64,000 bases of DNA from Rhizobiaceae bacterium (GCA_029233925.1 JARGOX010000005.1:124001-188000); one strand, 5' to 3'; shown: positions 29,668 through 39,167, numbered from the stretch's first letter. The notes: generated by a model not told the origin, from the letters alone. A program made the numbers and translations.

Positions 29668-30003
29668 ATCGGTGTTGTTACGTCAGCTCATTCTGATTGC
29701 AAACGCCGGGTGACCATTGCCCTGCATACCGCGCGCTTTGTCGTCCCTGACTGCGTCTGCACGATTCCCTCGAGAACGGTGCCTTGCTGATCAACCGCAC
29801 GCCAGGGCCAGCCCGAATGAGCAAAGATCCGAGGCGAAAGGCTTCCCGTTCAGGAATGAAACTGGTGTCTGCTTAGCCATAATTGGCATTCAGTCCGAAA
29901 CGCAATCAACCGCCTACCAGCAGAATACAGCAGCAGATGTTGAGACATTGTCGTCCTTTGCGTAGGGGCCAATTCGGGACACGCGCAGCAAGTTCCAAAA
30001 ATC
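29668..30003. other. Intergenic region upstream of the TRAP operon
   Basis: About 335 bases with no recognisable gene or hairpin. Short open frames show no family features. It leads into the AAACAAACGTTTGAC operator. Confidence 0.5.
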
Positions 30004-30018
30004 AAACAAACGTTTGAC
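30004..30018 (+). promoter_or_regulatory. Probable TetR operator (copy 1) before the TRAP transporter
   Basis: AAACAAACGTTTGAC contains the palindrome CAAACGTTTG (30007-30016). It lies 79 nt before the TAXI gene start. The same motif occurs at 34778-34792 (reverse orientation) and 43437-43451, with looser copies at 38950 and 39058, all in promoter gaps of this island, which encodes one TetR protein. Confidence 0.68.
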
Positions 30019-30096
30019 ATAACAAAGGAGGCCAGTTAGCTTGATAGGCGTGTGGGAGGACCGCACATAGAATGAATGTCTTTTTGGGAGGAAACT

Positions 30097-31308
30097 ATGC
30101 GTAAATCGCAGGATAAATCAGGTGTATCCCGTCGCAACGTACTCAAGCTTGGTGGGCTCGGTGTCGCCAGCGCAGCGGGTGTGGCGGGTGCCGTGTTTAC
30201 ACCGCACGTATCGAAGGCCGCTACAGGCATGGCTGACACGTTGATTTTCAAATGTCACGGTGCCGGCTCGGGCAATATCATTGCAACGGCAATTGCAGAC
30301 GCCTTGCAAAAGACGACATCCGCACGGATCCGAATTTCGCCGGCAGCCAATGGCGTAGCGCTGGTATTGCCGCTCAAGCTTGGCGGCGCCGACTACACAT
30401 TCGCCGCCAACGAGCTGTTTTTTGCATCGGAAGCCTCCTATGAATTTGGTACGCGTGACTGGGGCGGCCCGCAAAAATTGCGCATGGTGCTGGCGCCGCC
30501 GAAAGCTCTGGCTCTGGCCAGCGCGAAGGACGCCAATATCTTCACGCCGAAGGATCTCAAGGGCAAGCGCGTTGGCTACGTGAAAGGCAGCCCGTCGGTC
30601 AACGTCAAGACCGATGCCTATCTTGCCTTTGCCGGCCTGACGCGCGACGATGTCGAGGTCGTCTGGCTCAGCAATTCGTCAGTCGGCTCGAAAGAGGGGC
30701 TGATCAACAACCAGATCGATGCCGTGACCTACACCACCAACTCTCCGGTCATGAAAGAGGTTGAAATGTCCTCGCGCGGCCTGCGATGGGTCGAGTTCTC
30801 GCCAGATGACAAGGAAGGCTGGGCGCGGCTTCAGGCGATCATGCCGGCGATTACGCCGCGCCGCGATACCAACGGCGAAGCCATGTCTGAAGAGCATCCA
30901 GTCGACATCATGGGCTGGAAATATCCCCAGATCGCCTGTTACGATACACGCGATGCCGATGAGGTTTATGCGTTCACCAAGGCGCTGGACGAGTCCTTTG
31001 ACATTTACAAGACCGCGCACCCCGATATAGGCAACCTGCATATCTCCAAGGCTGGGCATGCGCCCGCTGACGTTCCGTTCCACGAAGGAGCGGTGCGCTA
31101 TCTCATCGAGAAGGGCGTGTGGAACGATGCTGACCAGGATTGGCAGGACAAGCGCCTGGCCCGCCAAGCTGCTTTACAGGAGAAATGGGACGCAGCGAGC
31201 GATGCCTTTGGACCTTGGCTTGCCAAGCAAAAATCTGAAGGAAAGGTCGAAAGCGACGATGCAGCCTGGGAGGAATTCTGGGAAGGATTCCGCACCGGCA
31301 AGATTTAG
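30097..31308 (+). CDS. TAXI-family TRAP transporter solute-binding protein
   Basis: 403 aa from the ATG at 30097, with GGGAGGA 6 nt upstream; the in-frame ATG at 30076 would precede this ribosome site. A twin-arginine signal peptide is visible (SRRNVLKLGGLG, then a hydrophobic alanine/glycine segment to about VSKAA), so it is probably exported folded. The mature part follows the TAXI pattern: FKCHGAGSGNIIATAIADAL, the DLKGKRVGYVKGSPSVNV block, and the NNQIDAVTYTTNSPV region. It captures a carboxylate-type ligand in the periplasm for the permease downstream. The ligand is unknown; the island suggests an acid that becomes a CoA ester. Confidence 0.9.
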   Translation: MRKSQDKSGVSRRNVLKLGGLGVASAAGVAGAVFTPHVSKAATGMADTLIFKCHGAGSGNIIATAIADALQKTTSARIRISPAANGVALVLPLKLGGADYTFAANELFFASEASYEFGTRDWGGPQKLRMVLAPPKALALASAKDANIFTPKDLKGKRVGYVKGSPSVNVKTDAYLAFAGLTRDDVEVVWLSNSSVGSKEGLINNQIDAVTYTTNSPVMKEVEMSSRGLRWVEFSPDDKEGWARLQAIMPAITPRRDTNGEAMSEEHPVDIMGWKYPQIACYDTRDADEVYAFTKALDESFDIYKTAHPDIGNLHISKAGHAPADVPFHEGAVRYLIEKGVWNDADQDWQDKRLARQAALQEKWDAASDAFGPWLAKQKSEGKVESDDAAWEEFWEGFRTGKI

Positions 31309-31315
31309 CACAACT

Positions 31316-31346
31316 GTCACCCGCCGCTTTTCACGCGGCGGGTGAC
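31316..31346 (+). other. Intercistronic 12-bp hairpin between binding protein and permease
   Basis: GTCACCCGCCGC (31316-31327) pairs perfectly with GCGGCGGGTGAC (31335-31346) around TTTTCAC. There is no T-run. Hairpins here commonly protect the upstream mRNA so that the binding protein is made in excess over the permease; that role is inferred. Confidence 0.75.
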
Positions 31347-31448
31347 TGGGCAGACGACATCGATTTATCGTGCGGATTTTCCACATTTTTTGCGACCGGC
31401 GATGCAGAAAAAACCGCTATACCGACCGGCAGGTTAAGGAATCTCAAA

Positions 31449-33377
31449 TTGAAGCCTGATGAATTTGCATTTGAAGCGCAGGAACGCAAACTCCCGCAGT
31501 TTGCCGACGCCATCGCGATGGTGCTGGGGCTGGCCGGGATCGTGGTCGGGCTCAATCACATCCTCGGCCTTCGCATTCTGGGCATCGTCCTGATCGAGAA
31601 CGTCTTTCTGTACATCGAAATGGTGCTGTTCCTGTCCATCACCTTCCTGCTCTATCCGGCTCGCAAGAATCACCACGGCGGTGTTCCATGGTACGACTGG
31701 ATTCTTTTTGCCTTATGCGCAGCCACCTGCAGCTACCTGGCCTGGAACGGTGAAAACATTGTTAATCTGGGCTGGGTGTACCGCGCGCCGATCACCATGA
31801 CGCTCGCCAGCGGCATTCTGTGCATTCTTGCGCTGGAGGCTGTTCGTCGGGTTGGCGGCCCGGTCATCCTGATCGTGTGCACGGTTTTTGCAGTCTTTCC
31901 GATGATCGCGCATGTCATGCCCGGGTTCCTGTGGGCACCGCAGCTGGAAATCGGCACGGTTTTGCGTGAACACGCCCTTGGCAGCGATAGCATCCTGGGG
32001 CAGCCAATCAAGGTCGTGACAACCGTCCTGATGGGTTTTCTGATATTTGGTGCCGCACTGATCGTCACCGGTGGCGGCCGATTTTTCATGGACATTGCCA
32101 TGGCGTTGCTGGGACGCACACGCGGCGGCACTGCCAAAGTCTCTATCATGTCGAGCGCTCTTTTCGGCTCGCTGAGCGGCAGCGTCCTGTCGAACATCGT
32201 AACGACCGGTCGGCTGACGATCCCGGCGATGCGGCGGGCAGGCTATCCTGCCAGCTATGCAGCGGCAGTCGAGGCGTGTGCGTCAACCGGTGGCACCCTG
32301 ATGCCGCCGGTGATGGGTGCAGTCGCCTTTATCATGGCTGATTTCCTGCGCATCTCATACGCTGAAGTCGCGATTGCCGCCATCGTACCTTCAATGCTGT
32401 TCTATCTGGCGCTGATCCTGCAGGTCGACATGTTTGCCGCGCGAAACAAGCTGCAGGTGCCGCCTGCCGATGATCTGCCCGACTTGTGGGAAGTGCTGGC
32501 GCGCGGATGGCATCATCTCGCCGGGCTGGTGCTGCTGACCTACCTGCTGATTGGCATGCGGCTGGAAACCTATGCACCCTATTATGCGACGGTCTTTGTC
32601 ATCGGCGTGGCACTTCTCCGCCGCCAGATCGGGCTGCGACACCTGGTGAATCTGTTGGCCGAGAGCGTGCGCACGATCGTCAATATTTTCGCCATTCTGG
32701 CTGGCATCGGCATGGTCATTGGTGCGCTGACCTTTACCGGCATTGGTGCTGCATTCTCGCGTGAACTCATCTTGTTTGGCGGCCAGAATGTGTTTCTCCT
32801 CCTGGTGTTCGGCGCGATCACGAGTTTCATTCTCGGCATGGGTATGACGATCACGGCGTGCTATCTGTTGTTGGCCACGATCCTCCCGTCCGCACTGATC
32901 CAGCAGGGCCTTGATCCAGTTGCTGTGCACCTGTTCATCTTGTACTGGGGGATGTTGTCCTTCATCACACCGCCCGTTGCACTGGGTGCGATGGCCGCGG
33001 CCAGCATTGCGGGAGCTGAAACCATGCCGGTCGGACTCAAGAGCATGCGGATCGGCGCCATCCTGTTCGTGCTGCCGTTCATGTTCGCCCTCAGCCCGGA
33101 ACTGATCCTGCATGGCGCGTTTGTCGACTGTGTCATTGCGATTGCTACGGCAAGCATCAGCGTGCTGCTGATCTCCCAGTGTCTGGAAGGTTGGGCCTAC
33201 CGGATCGGGGTCATTGGCGCTGTGCCGCGCGCACTTTTCCTGATCGCCGGTGCTACGCTGCTTTATCCTGGTGTCTACACCGATCTGATTGGCGCCGGCT
33301 TTGCAGCGCTAGGCTTTGGCAGCGCCTGGCTGAACCGCCAAAGGTCCGGCAAGTTGCCTACACTCGATAGCGCCTAA
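31449..33377 (+). CDS. TRAP transporter fused permease (4TM/12TM, DctQM-like)
   Basis: 642 aa with a TTG start (AAGGA 8 nt upstream) and no ATG nearby. About four helices at the N-terminus (small-subunit part, residues 20-165) are fused to a DctM-like 12-helix part. The latter shows the family block SIMSSALFGSLSGSVLSNIVTTGRLTIPAMRRAGY and the EACASTGGTLMPPVMGAVAFIMADFLRI segment, repeated in divergent form at TPPVALGAMAAASIAGAETM. Fusion of both subunits is the rule for TAXI-type systems. Transport is driven by an ion gradient. It forms one operon with the binding protein. Confidence 0.93.
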   Translation: MKPDEFAFEAQERKLPQFADAIAMVLGLAGIVVGLNHILGLRILGIVLIENVFLYIEMVLFLSITFLLYPARKNHHGGVPWYDWILFALCAATCSYLAWNGENIVNLGWVYRAPITMTLASGILCILALEAVRRVGGPVILIVCTVFAVFPMIAHVMPGFLWAPQLEIGTVLREHALGSDSILGQPIKVVTTVLMGFLIFGAALIVTGGGRFFMDIAMALLGRTRGGTAKVSIMSSALFGSLSGSVLSNIVTTGRLTIPAMRRAGYPASYAAAVEACASTGGTLMPPVMGAVAFIMADFLRISYAEVAIAAIVPSMLFYLALILQVDMFAARNKLQVPPADDLPDLWEVLARGWHHLAGLVLLTYLLIGMRLETYAPYYATVFVIGVALLRRQIGLRHLVNLLAESVRTIVNIFAILAGIGMVIGALTFTGIGAAFSRELILFGGQNVFLLLVFGAITSFILGMGMTITACYLLLATILPSALIQQGLDPVAVHLFILYWGMLSFITPPVALGAMAAASIAGAETMPVGLKSMRIGAILFVLPFMFALSPELILHGAFVDCVIAIATASISVLLISQCLEGWAYRIGVIGAVPRALFLIAGATLLYPGVYTDLIGAGFAALGFGSAWLNRQRSGKLPTLDSA

Positions 33378-33854
33378 TCGCCGACCGAAATACGAGGAAG
33401 CGAATCACCCGTCATTGCGCAAAGGGATTTGCAGGGCCCTTGGGCTGTAGCCGGACGTTGAAATTCTGGTTTCATTGCTTCCGCCGCAACTGAAAGTCTG
33501 TCCGACTGCGGTGAAACAGGCAATGTCCAACAGGGCCCGCTGCAGGATCGTCATCTGGAGAGAGAACCCAGACCTGTTCATGTCGATTCCCTTGCGTCTC
33601 AAGGCGCATTGAGCGCATCCGGGAGCTTGGCCATTCGGAGTGAGTACAGCCCCATTATGGTCAAGGCCAGCGCTCAGTAGCGCTGCCGGAGGGCGGTTCC
33701 AAACAACTTTTTGCAACCGCGACCTGTCGGTTCCTTCAAACAGAAAATCCATTCGTCAGGGGACGGCGCGCGGCGACCGGGTACATTGCCAAACAGCAAT
33801 ATTCCCAGACTTGATACCGAACAAGCCGGCCTGCAGCTTGTCTGGCCGGTTTGC
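33378..33854. other. Gene-free gap between TRAP permease and convergent sulfurtransferase
   Basis: About 475 bases. A 115-codon open frame on the minus strand (33405-33752) shows no recognisable family and no good ribosome site, so I do not call it. No strong hairpin was seen. Confidence 0.5.
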
Positions 33855-34730
33855 CTAGCCGGTTTGCATTGGCAGGTCGGGATCGGCCGCCCACTCGTTC
33901 ATCGAACCGTCATAGACGCTGACATTATTTTGGCCGGTCATTTTGAGGGCAAGGGCGACACAGGTGGCCGAAACACCGCCGCCGCAATAGCAAATAATCG
34001 GTTGATCGGCCGAAACCCCGGCTGATGCGAAAATTTCGGCGAGCTCGTCATGAGGGCGCAGAACACCAGTCTGAGGATCCAACAGTGTGTTCGCCGGAAT
34101 ATTGATGCTCGAGGCGATACGTCCGGGCCGACCATGGTGGATCGTGTCGGGATCGCCTCGAAATTGCTCTGGCGGCAGAGCGTTGACCAGCAAAGCATTC
34201 CGCGTATCGATCGCCGACAGGACCGCGTCCCTTGCAACAAAATGCGGTGGTGCGGAGGAGACACTCAAAGATGCAGGCGGATAGAGCGTGATCGCACTGG
34301 TAACAGGCCGCTTTTCGGCAAGCCATTTGGGCAGACCTCCGTCGAGCAGGAAGGCATTGGTAAATCCGATGTCCATCAGCATCCACAGGACGCGCGTTGC
34401 CCACATGTAGTGGGTTGCACTGTAGAGGATTACCTGTGTGTCATCGCCAACACCGAGGGCCGCCATTGTTGAAGCAAAATCGCTGCGCGCGGGCATGGTA
34501 AAGCGCAACGGACTGACCGGATCAGAAATGTCCTTTTCCAGATTGATATGGCAGGCTCCAGGGATGTGCTTCATTGCCCATTCATCGCGCCCACTTTGCA
34601 CACGAAACACCGTTTCAGGGTCGGGCAGAAGATAGGCCGTACAATCGTATATTCTAATTTCCGGTGCGTTCAGATTTGCCGCGAGCCAGTTGGTGCTCTT
34701 GAGCGGCAGGTTACCTGGGTATTCGGTCAT
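33855..34730 (-). CDS. Two-domain rhodanese/3-mercaptopyruvate-type sulfurtransferase (first copy)
   Basis: 291 aa; ATG at 34730 with AAGGAG upstream. Two rhodanese domains: an N-terminal one with IRIYDCTAYL and GACHIN but no cysteine in its active loop (ILYSATHYMW), and a C-terminal one with catalytic Cys in IICYCGGGVSAT. SseA/TST enzymes have CG-S/R-G loops, so the CGGGVSA loop is a variant. They move sulfane sulfur from thiosulfate or mercaptopyruvate to acceptors. It is divergent from the acyl-CoA ligase across the operator at 34778. A paralogue with the same loop lies at 38033, so the island appears built around sulfur handling. Confidence 0.88.
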   Translation of the reverse strand: MTEYPGNLPLKSTNWLAANLNAPEIRIYDCTAYLLPDPETVFRVQSGRDEWAMKHIPGACHINLEKDISDPVSPLRFTMPARSDFASTMAALGVGDDTQVILYSATHYMWATRVLWMLMDIGFTNAFLLDGGLPKWLAEKRPVTSAITLYPPASLSVSSAPPHFVARDAVLSAIDTRNALLVNALPPEQFRGDPDTIHHGRPGRIASSINIPANTLLDPQTGVLRPHDELAEIFASAGVSADQPIICYCGGGVSATCVALALKMTGQNNVSVYDGSMNEWAADPDLPMQTG

Positions 34731-34777
34731 GGGTGGACTCCTTCCTCATTCACACCATGCCATCACCGACAAATTTA

Positions 34778-34792
34778 TTCAAACGTTTGTTT
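34778..34792 (-). promoter_or_regulatory. Probable TetR operator (copy 2) in the sulfurtransferase/acyl-CoA ligase divergent promoter
   Basis: On the minus strand it reads AAACAAACGTTTGAA, identical over 13 of 15 bases or better to the copies at 30004 and 43437. It sits between two divergent starts (34730 and 34887), well placed to control both. Confidence 0.7.
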
Positions 34793-34886
34793 ACATTTTT
34801 TTGATCGTAGCCTATGTTTCCTGAGATCACGCGCGTGATCGCTATTGGAAGTCGTCACGCGGGGATTTATGGGAGGAAACAATCGC

Positions 34887-36419
34887 GTGAACATCTTTCA
34901 GACGCTGAATTGGCATGCCGGGCGCCGACCCGAAAAACCCGCCGTCTGCGACAAGGACCGGTGCCTGAACTTTCAGGAACTTGTGGATATGACGCAGGGC
35001 ATAGCAGCAAGACTTGATGGCGATGGAATCGGCTTTGGCGAACGTGTCGTGATTCTGTCCGACAATTGCATCGAGACAATTGCCTTTCTGCATGCAACCG
35101 CCTTGACCGGTTGCATCATGGTGCCGGCCAATACGCGCTACGCCGCGGACGAATTGCGCTTTCTGCTTGAAGATAGCGCATCGGCGCTGGTGTTGTTTGG
35201 AACGGCCCATAGGGACCTTCTCAATGCGGCACTAGTAGGACTGGCGACAAAGCCGCGCACAGCTGAAATCGGCGATTATTGCGCAATGCCCACAGCCGCC
35301 TCCATAGCCAAATGGCGCGAGCACAAAGGCTTCGAGCATGCCGATTACGGCTGCATCGCCACAGACGATGTCGCCATGCTGATCTACACCTCGGGCACCA
35401 CATCGCGGCCCAAGGGCGCCATGCTGACCCATGGCAACCTGCTTTGGAATTCGATCAACTACATCATGGAAAGTGAACTGCATCATACCCATTCGGCCAT
35501 CGTTGCGACGCCGCTGTTCCATATTTCTGGTTTTGGCGTATTGCATGGGCCTTTGCTGCATGCCGGCGGAACGCTGTTCATCATCGACCGGTTTTCGAGT
35601 GAGGCGGTAACCGGCGCACTCAAGACTTTCTTGCCCAGTCACCTGTTTCTGGTCTCGGCGATGTGGGTAAAGATGACCGAGGATGAGGGCTTTCTTGCGC
35701 AAACCTATCCCGAGACGACCTTTATTTCGACAGCGGCCGGACCGTTGAGCGAGGCGCGCCAGACGTCCATACGCGACCGGTTCCCAAATGCCGAATTCGG
35801 CTGGGGTTACGGCATGACTGAAAGCTGTGTGACGACAATCAAGTCGCAACGCACGGCAGAACTGGAAGGCCACCCGGGAACCCTGGGATATGGCTGGCGT
35901 CACGTCCAATACCGTCTGGTTGACGAGGCGGGAACGGTGCTGGAACCGATCGGCAACAGCGGTGAACTGCAGGTCAGGGGCCCGGTGGTGTTCAAGGGAT
36001 ACTGGAACAACGAGGAAGCCACAGCGGAGGCTATCATTGATGGCGGATGGCTGAAATCCGGTGACCTGTTCCGGTTCGATGAGGACGGGTTTGCCTATTT
36101 CATCGGCCGATCCAAGGACATGGTAAAGACCGGCGGCGAGAATGTCGCGGCCCAAGAAGTCGAGCAGGCTGTCATCCGGTGCCCCGGCGTACTCGATGCA
36201 GCCGCGTTCGGCGTGCCAGACGACCATCTCGGCGAGATGCTGTGTGTTGCGATTGAAACAGTGGCGGAAGCGAATTTGAGTGAAACCGCGGTGCGCGATT
36301 TCTGCCGAACGCAGTTGGCGGGTTTCAAGGTGCCCAAGCGGGTTCACTTCGTGGATGCGCTGCCACGCTCGTCATCCGACAAACCCCAGAAATTCAAACT
36401 GACGGAAATGTTCAAATGA
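34887..36419 (+). CDS. AMP-dependent acyl-CoA synthetase/ligase
   Basis: 510 aa from the GTG at 34887, which follows GGGAGGA by about 9 nt; an ATG at 34869 and a TTG at 34845 precede that ribosome site and are disfavoured. The ANL-superfamily motifs are complete: LIYTSGTTSRPKGAML (A3), GWGYGMTES (A5), WLKSGDLFRFDEDGFAYFIGRSKDMVKTGGENV (A7-A8) and the catalytic lysine in DKPQKFK (A10). It activates a carboxylic acid to an acyl-adenylate and then to a CoA thioester. Its stop overlaps the DUF169 start (ATGA). The substrate is presumably what the TAXI-TRAP system imports, or its product. Confidence 0.92.
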   Translation: MNIFQTLNWHAGRRPEKPAVCDKDRCLNFQELVDMTQGIAARLDGDGIGFGERVVILSDNCIETIAFLHATALTGCIMVPANTRYAADELRFLLEDSASALVLFGTAHRDLLNAALVGLATKPRTAEIGDYCAMPTAASIAKWREHKGFEHADYGCIATDDVAMLIYTSGTTSRPKGAMLTHGNLLWNSINYIMESELHHTHSAIVATPLFHISGFGVLHGPLLHAGGTLFIIDRFSSEAVTGALKTFLPSHLFLVSAMWVKMTEDEGFLAQTYPETTFISTAAGPLSEARQTSIRDRFPNAEFGWGYGMTESCVTTIKSQRTAELEGHPGTLGYGWRHVQYRLVDEAGTVLEPIGNSGELQVRGPVVFKGYWNNEEATAEAIIDGGWLKSGDLFRFDEDGFAYFIGRSKDMVKTGGENVAAQEVEQAVIRCPGVLDAAAFGVPDDHLGEMLCVAIETVAEANLSETAVRDFCRTQLAGFKVPKRVHFVDALPRSSSDKPQKFKLTEMFK

Positions 36420-37207
36420 GCGAGCTTGCATCAGAAATCAACGGCGAAATCCTGAAAGCACATTCGGCAGACCTGGTCGGTCTGTTACGCCTGCGCACCG
36501 AGCCAATCGGGCTCAAGCTGTTCGAGAGCCGGGACAATTTGATGAAAGTGCCCGGCGTTCGCCTCAAGATCGGCGAGCGGCGTTTGACCACCTGCCAGCT
36601 TGTCAGTCAATGTCGTCTGGTGGGTTATACGCTCGGGATCGTCGGCGACTCGGTGATCCGAAACTCAACCTGTTCGGATGTCATTGGCCTGGCAGCAGCC
36701 AGCGAAGACCACCTTTCGGGGCGACGTATGAACGGCCTGTGGTTTGGCAATGGCGAAGCGTCGCGCCAGCATCAGGACCAGATGCCGCGCGTTGAAAAGG
36801 ATCGCTACGAAGGATTGGCGGCTTCGCCCCTGGCAAAGGGGCGCCTGGATCCGCCCGACATCATCCTGCTTTATGCAAATCCGGCGCAGATGATCCTGTT
36901 TATCAATGGCCTGCAGCGCAATGATTACCGTCGCATCGAAATGAGCATTACCGGCGAGAGCGCTTGTGCTGACTCCTGGGGGCGCGCGCTTTCCACCGGG
37001 AACTCGTCGCTGTCGATTCCGTGTTTCGCCGAGCGTCGTTTCGGCGGCGTTGCCGATGACGAACTGCTGTTTGCGCTGACACCTGAGGACTTTATCGAGG
37101 GTGTGGTCGGACTCGGCGAACTCTCCAAGGTGGGGATCCGCTACCCGATACTGCCCTATGGAACCACGATGGATCCGGCTGAAGGCCTGGGTGCAAGCTA
37201 CGATTAA
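36416..37207 (+). CDS. DUF169 family protein
   Basis: 263 aa, translationally coupled to the acyl-CoA ligase by an ATGA overlap. It has the DUF169 layout: an N-terminal block ending RTEPIGLKLFES, a central cysteine-bearing stretch (RLTTCQLVSQCRLVGYTLGIVGDSV, then NSTCSDVIGL), RRMNGLWF, a DIILLYANPAQMILFINGLQ strand pair, then CADSWGRAL and the C-terminal RRFGGVADDELLFALTPED. The family function is unknown. Several conserved cysteines hint at metal or cofactor binding; coupling to the ligase suggests it acts on the same substrate or its CoA ester. Confidence 0.85.
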   Translation: MSELASEINGEILKAHSADLVGLLRLRTEPIGLKLFESRDNLMKVPGVRLKIGERRLTTCQLVSQCRLVGYTLGIVGDSVIRNSTCSDVIGLAAASEDHLSGRRMNGLWFGNGEASRQHQDQMPRVEKDRYEGLAASPLAKGRLDPPDIILLYANPAQMILFINGLQRNDYRRIEMSITGESACADSWGRALSTGNSSLSIPCFAERRFGGVADDELLFALTPEDFIEGVVGLGELSKVGIRYPILPYGTTMDPAEGLGASYD

Positions 37208-37264
37208 TACCCCATGCGCGGAGAACACACTTCCGCAAACCTGATTGAATAGTTGGAGAATCGA

Positions 37265-38002
37265 ATGTCCGGGTTAAAAATTGCACTGGTGACTGGCGCA
37301 GCCAGCAATATCGGCAAAGCGACTGCGGAGGATCTGGGCCGCGACCATCGTGTAATTCTCGCCGATATCGCTGATACCAGCGCGTTGGCCGCGCAGATTG
37401 GAAATGGCGCCATCTCCGTGAGCGGCGACGTCTCGAAAGCCGACGATTGTCAGCGCTGGATCGAGACTGCCAAGCAAGCAGGCGGGCTTTACGCCCTGGT
37501 CCATGCGGCTGGAATTACGCGCGAAACAGTTCCGGCGGGGAAGGTCAAACTGTCCGACTGGGAAGATATCATCCGCATCAACCTGACCGGCAGCTTCATT
37601 CTCATGCAGGCCGCAATGGAATTACTCGCGGCAACGGCAGATTCGAGCGCGGTGCTGCTTTCTTCGCGTGCGGGTCAGGTAGGGGCCTCCGCGCATGGCG
37701 TCAATCCGCAAGCGACCAAGCCACATTATGTGTCATCGAAGGCCGGTGTGATTGCCTTGACCAAAGCATTTGCGATGGAACTTGCTCCCAGGGGCGTCAG
37801 GGTCAACTGCGTTGCGCCTGGCCCGATCGAGGGCCCGATGATACCGCGCGAAAAATGGGGCGCAATCGCAAAAATGGTTCCGCTGGGCCGCCTTGGCCGA
37901 CCGACCGAAATCGCTGCCGCCATCCGATTCCTGTCGAGCGATGCGGCCAGTTTCATCACCGGTCATACGTTGAACATCAATGGTGGCACCTTCATGGAGT
38001 AG
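37265..38002 (+). CDS. Short-chain dehydrogenase/reductase (FabG-like)
   Basis: 245 aa from the ATG at 37265 (GGAGAA 4 nt upstream); a TTG at 37253 is less likely. Classical SDR: cofactor motif TGAASNIGKA near the N-terminus, VHAAGIT (NAG-equivalent), the catalytic serine in LLSSRAG, Y-x-x-x-K in HYVSSKAG, and the PG motif in CVAPGPIEGPM. It most likely oxidises or reduces a hydroxy/keto group of an island intermediate using NAD(P). It lies in the same direction as the ligase and DUF169 genes. Confidence 0.9.
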   Translation: MSGLKIALVTGAASNIGKATAEDLGRDHRVILADIADTSALAAQIGNGAISVSGDVSKADDCQRWIETAKQAGGLYALVHAAGITRETVPAGKVKLSDWEDIIRINLTGSFILMQAAMELLAATADSSAVLLSSRAGQVGASAHGVNPQATKPHYVSSKAGVIALTKAFAMELAPRGVRVNCVAPGPIEGPMIPREKWGAIAKMVPLGRLGRPTEIAAAIRFLSSDAASFITGHTLNINGGTFME

Positions 38003-38032
38003 CAGGCTGGCGATGCCGGTCGGCGTCCACTG

Positions 38033-38911
38033 TCAGCCGGTTTCCATGGGCAGGCTCGCGTCCCTCGCCCATTCGTTTAGCGAGCCATCATAAACCGCCA
38101 CATCAGCATGGCCGGTTATCAGCAAGGCAAAGGAATCGCCGGTGGCAGAGATGCCACCACCGCAATAGCAAATCACCCTGTCCTTGTCCTTGACCCCTGC
38201 CGATGCAAACAGGTCACGCATTTCTTCGGGTGAGCGAAAGGTGCCGTCAGCGGGATTGATCAGGTCGAAGGCATTGACATTGACGCTCGAACTTATCCGT
38301 CCCAACCGTCCGTGATTTATCTCGGTCTCACCGCGATGCTGATCAGGCGGCAGTGCGTCAACAATAATCTTTCCGGTTCCACCGATTGCAGCCAGAACCT
38401 CACCTTTGTCAGCAAAAGCGTCCGGTCGCGGGTGTGCAGTGAGGATAGCGGGTGTGTACAGGCATGGTGTGTTTGAAATAGGCTTGCCTTCGCGCTTCCA
38501 TTTGCTGAAACCACCGTCCAGAACTGCAGCGTTGTCAAATCCGATGGCGCGCAGCATCCACCAGACCCGCGTTGCCCACATCACCTGTCCGGCGGCGTAG
38601 AGCACGACGCGCGTGTCGTCACCTACGCCATAGGCGGCCATGCGTCTGGCGAATTCCTCCGGCGGCAACATGGTTAGCCGCAGACCACTGGACTTGTCGG
38701 AAAGGGCGTCGGGAATATTCAGAAACCCGGCACCGGGAATATGTTCGTTCCACCAATCGCTTTCGCCCGTATATTCACGAAATGTCGTATTCGGATCTCG
38801 GGCAAGGTAGGTGCTGCAATCAAATATGCGCATATCGGGATCGTCGAGGTGATCGCGGAGCCAGTCGGTTGTGACAAGCGAGTCAATTGATGGTTTTCTG
38901 ATGCCGTTCAA
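38033..38911 (-). CDS. Two-domain rhodanese/3-mercaptopyruvate-type sulfurtransferase (second copy)
   Basis: 292 aa from a TTG at 38911 that has GGAG 7 nt upstream; an in-frame TTG at 38935 is the alternative. It is a paralogue of the gene at 33855: same length, inactive N-terminal loop (VVLYAAGQVMW) and an active cysteine in VICYCGGGISATG. Differences are spread across the protein, so this is an old duplication. It converges with the SDR gene and is divergent from the DenD-like gene, with two operator-like motifs between them. Confidence 0.87.
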   Translation of the reverse strand: MNGIRKPSIDSLVTTDWLRDHLDDPDMRIFDCSTYLARDPNTTFREYTGESDWWNEHIPGAGFLNIPDALSDKSSGLRLTMLPPEEFARRMAAYGVGDDTRVVLYAAGQVMWATRVWWMLRAIGFDNAAVLDGGFSKWKREGKPISNTPCLYTPAILTAHPRPDAFADKGEVLAAIGGTGKIIVDALPPDQHRGETEINHGRLGRISSSVNVNAFDLINPADGTFRSPEEMRDLFASAGVKDKDRVICYCGGGISATGDSFALLITGHADVAVYDGSLNEWARDASLPMETG

Positions 38912-38949
38912 TTTCTTTCTCCGCGATTCAATCAAATTTCGCCATAATC

Positions 38950-38964
38950 AAACATACGTATAAT
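38950..38964 (+). promoter_or_regulatory. Operator-like motif (degenerate copy 3)
   Basis: AAACATACGTATAAT keeps the AAACAnACGTnT frame of the copies at 30004, 34778 and 43437 and contains the palindrome ATACGTAT. It lies 39 nt upstream of the second sulfurtransferase's start. Confidence 0.5.
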
Positions 38965-39057
38965 ATATTTACCCATATGCCTCAACTTCGGATCGCTATA
39001 TCCATTATATTCTGTAATAGCTTCACGCAATACGCAGACTCAAATATATTCAGTATA

Positions 39058-39073
39058 AAACAAACGATTGATT
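39058..39073 (+). promoter_or_regulatory. Operator-like motif (degenerate copy 4)
   Basis: AAACAAACGATTGATT differs from the island consensus AAACAAACGTTTGAA mainly by an A in the core. It lies 95 nt upstream of the DenD-like gene. Confidence 0.5.
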
Positions 39074-39167
39074 GAATTTGTAAAAGTTGCTACCGTTGAT
39101 ATCAACCTGATTCATGCAGGTAGAGGAGCCGTGCCGAGCGCACATTACGAACCGTGGAGGTGTGGTT

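Noticed and set aside
33405-33752. Possible 115-aa protein on the minus strand
   Set aside because: No family similarity recognised, no ribosome site, in a gap between convergent operons; evidence too thin to call.
35232-36347. 371-codon minus-strand frame opposite the acyl-CoA ligase
   Set aside because: Antisense to an intact ANL enzyme; no recognisable motif or ribosome site.
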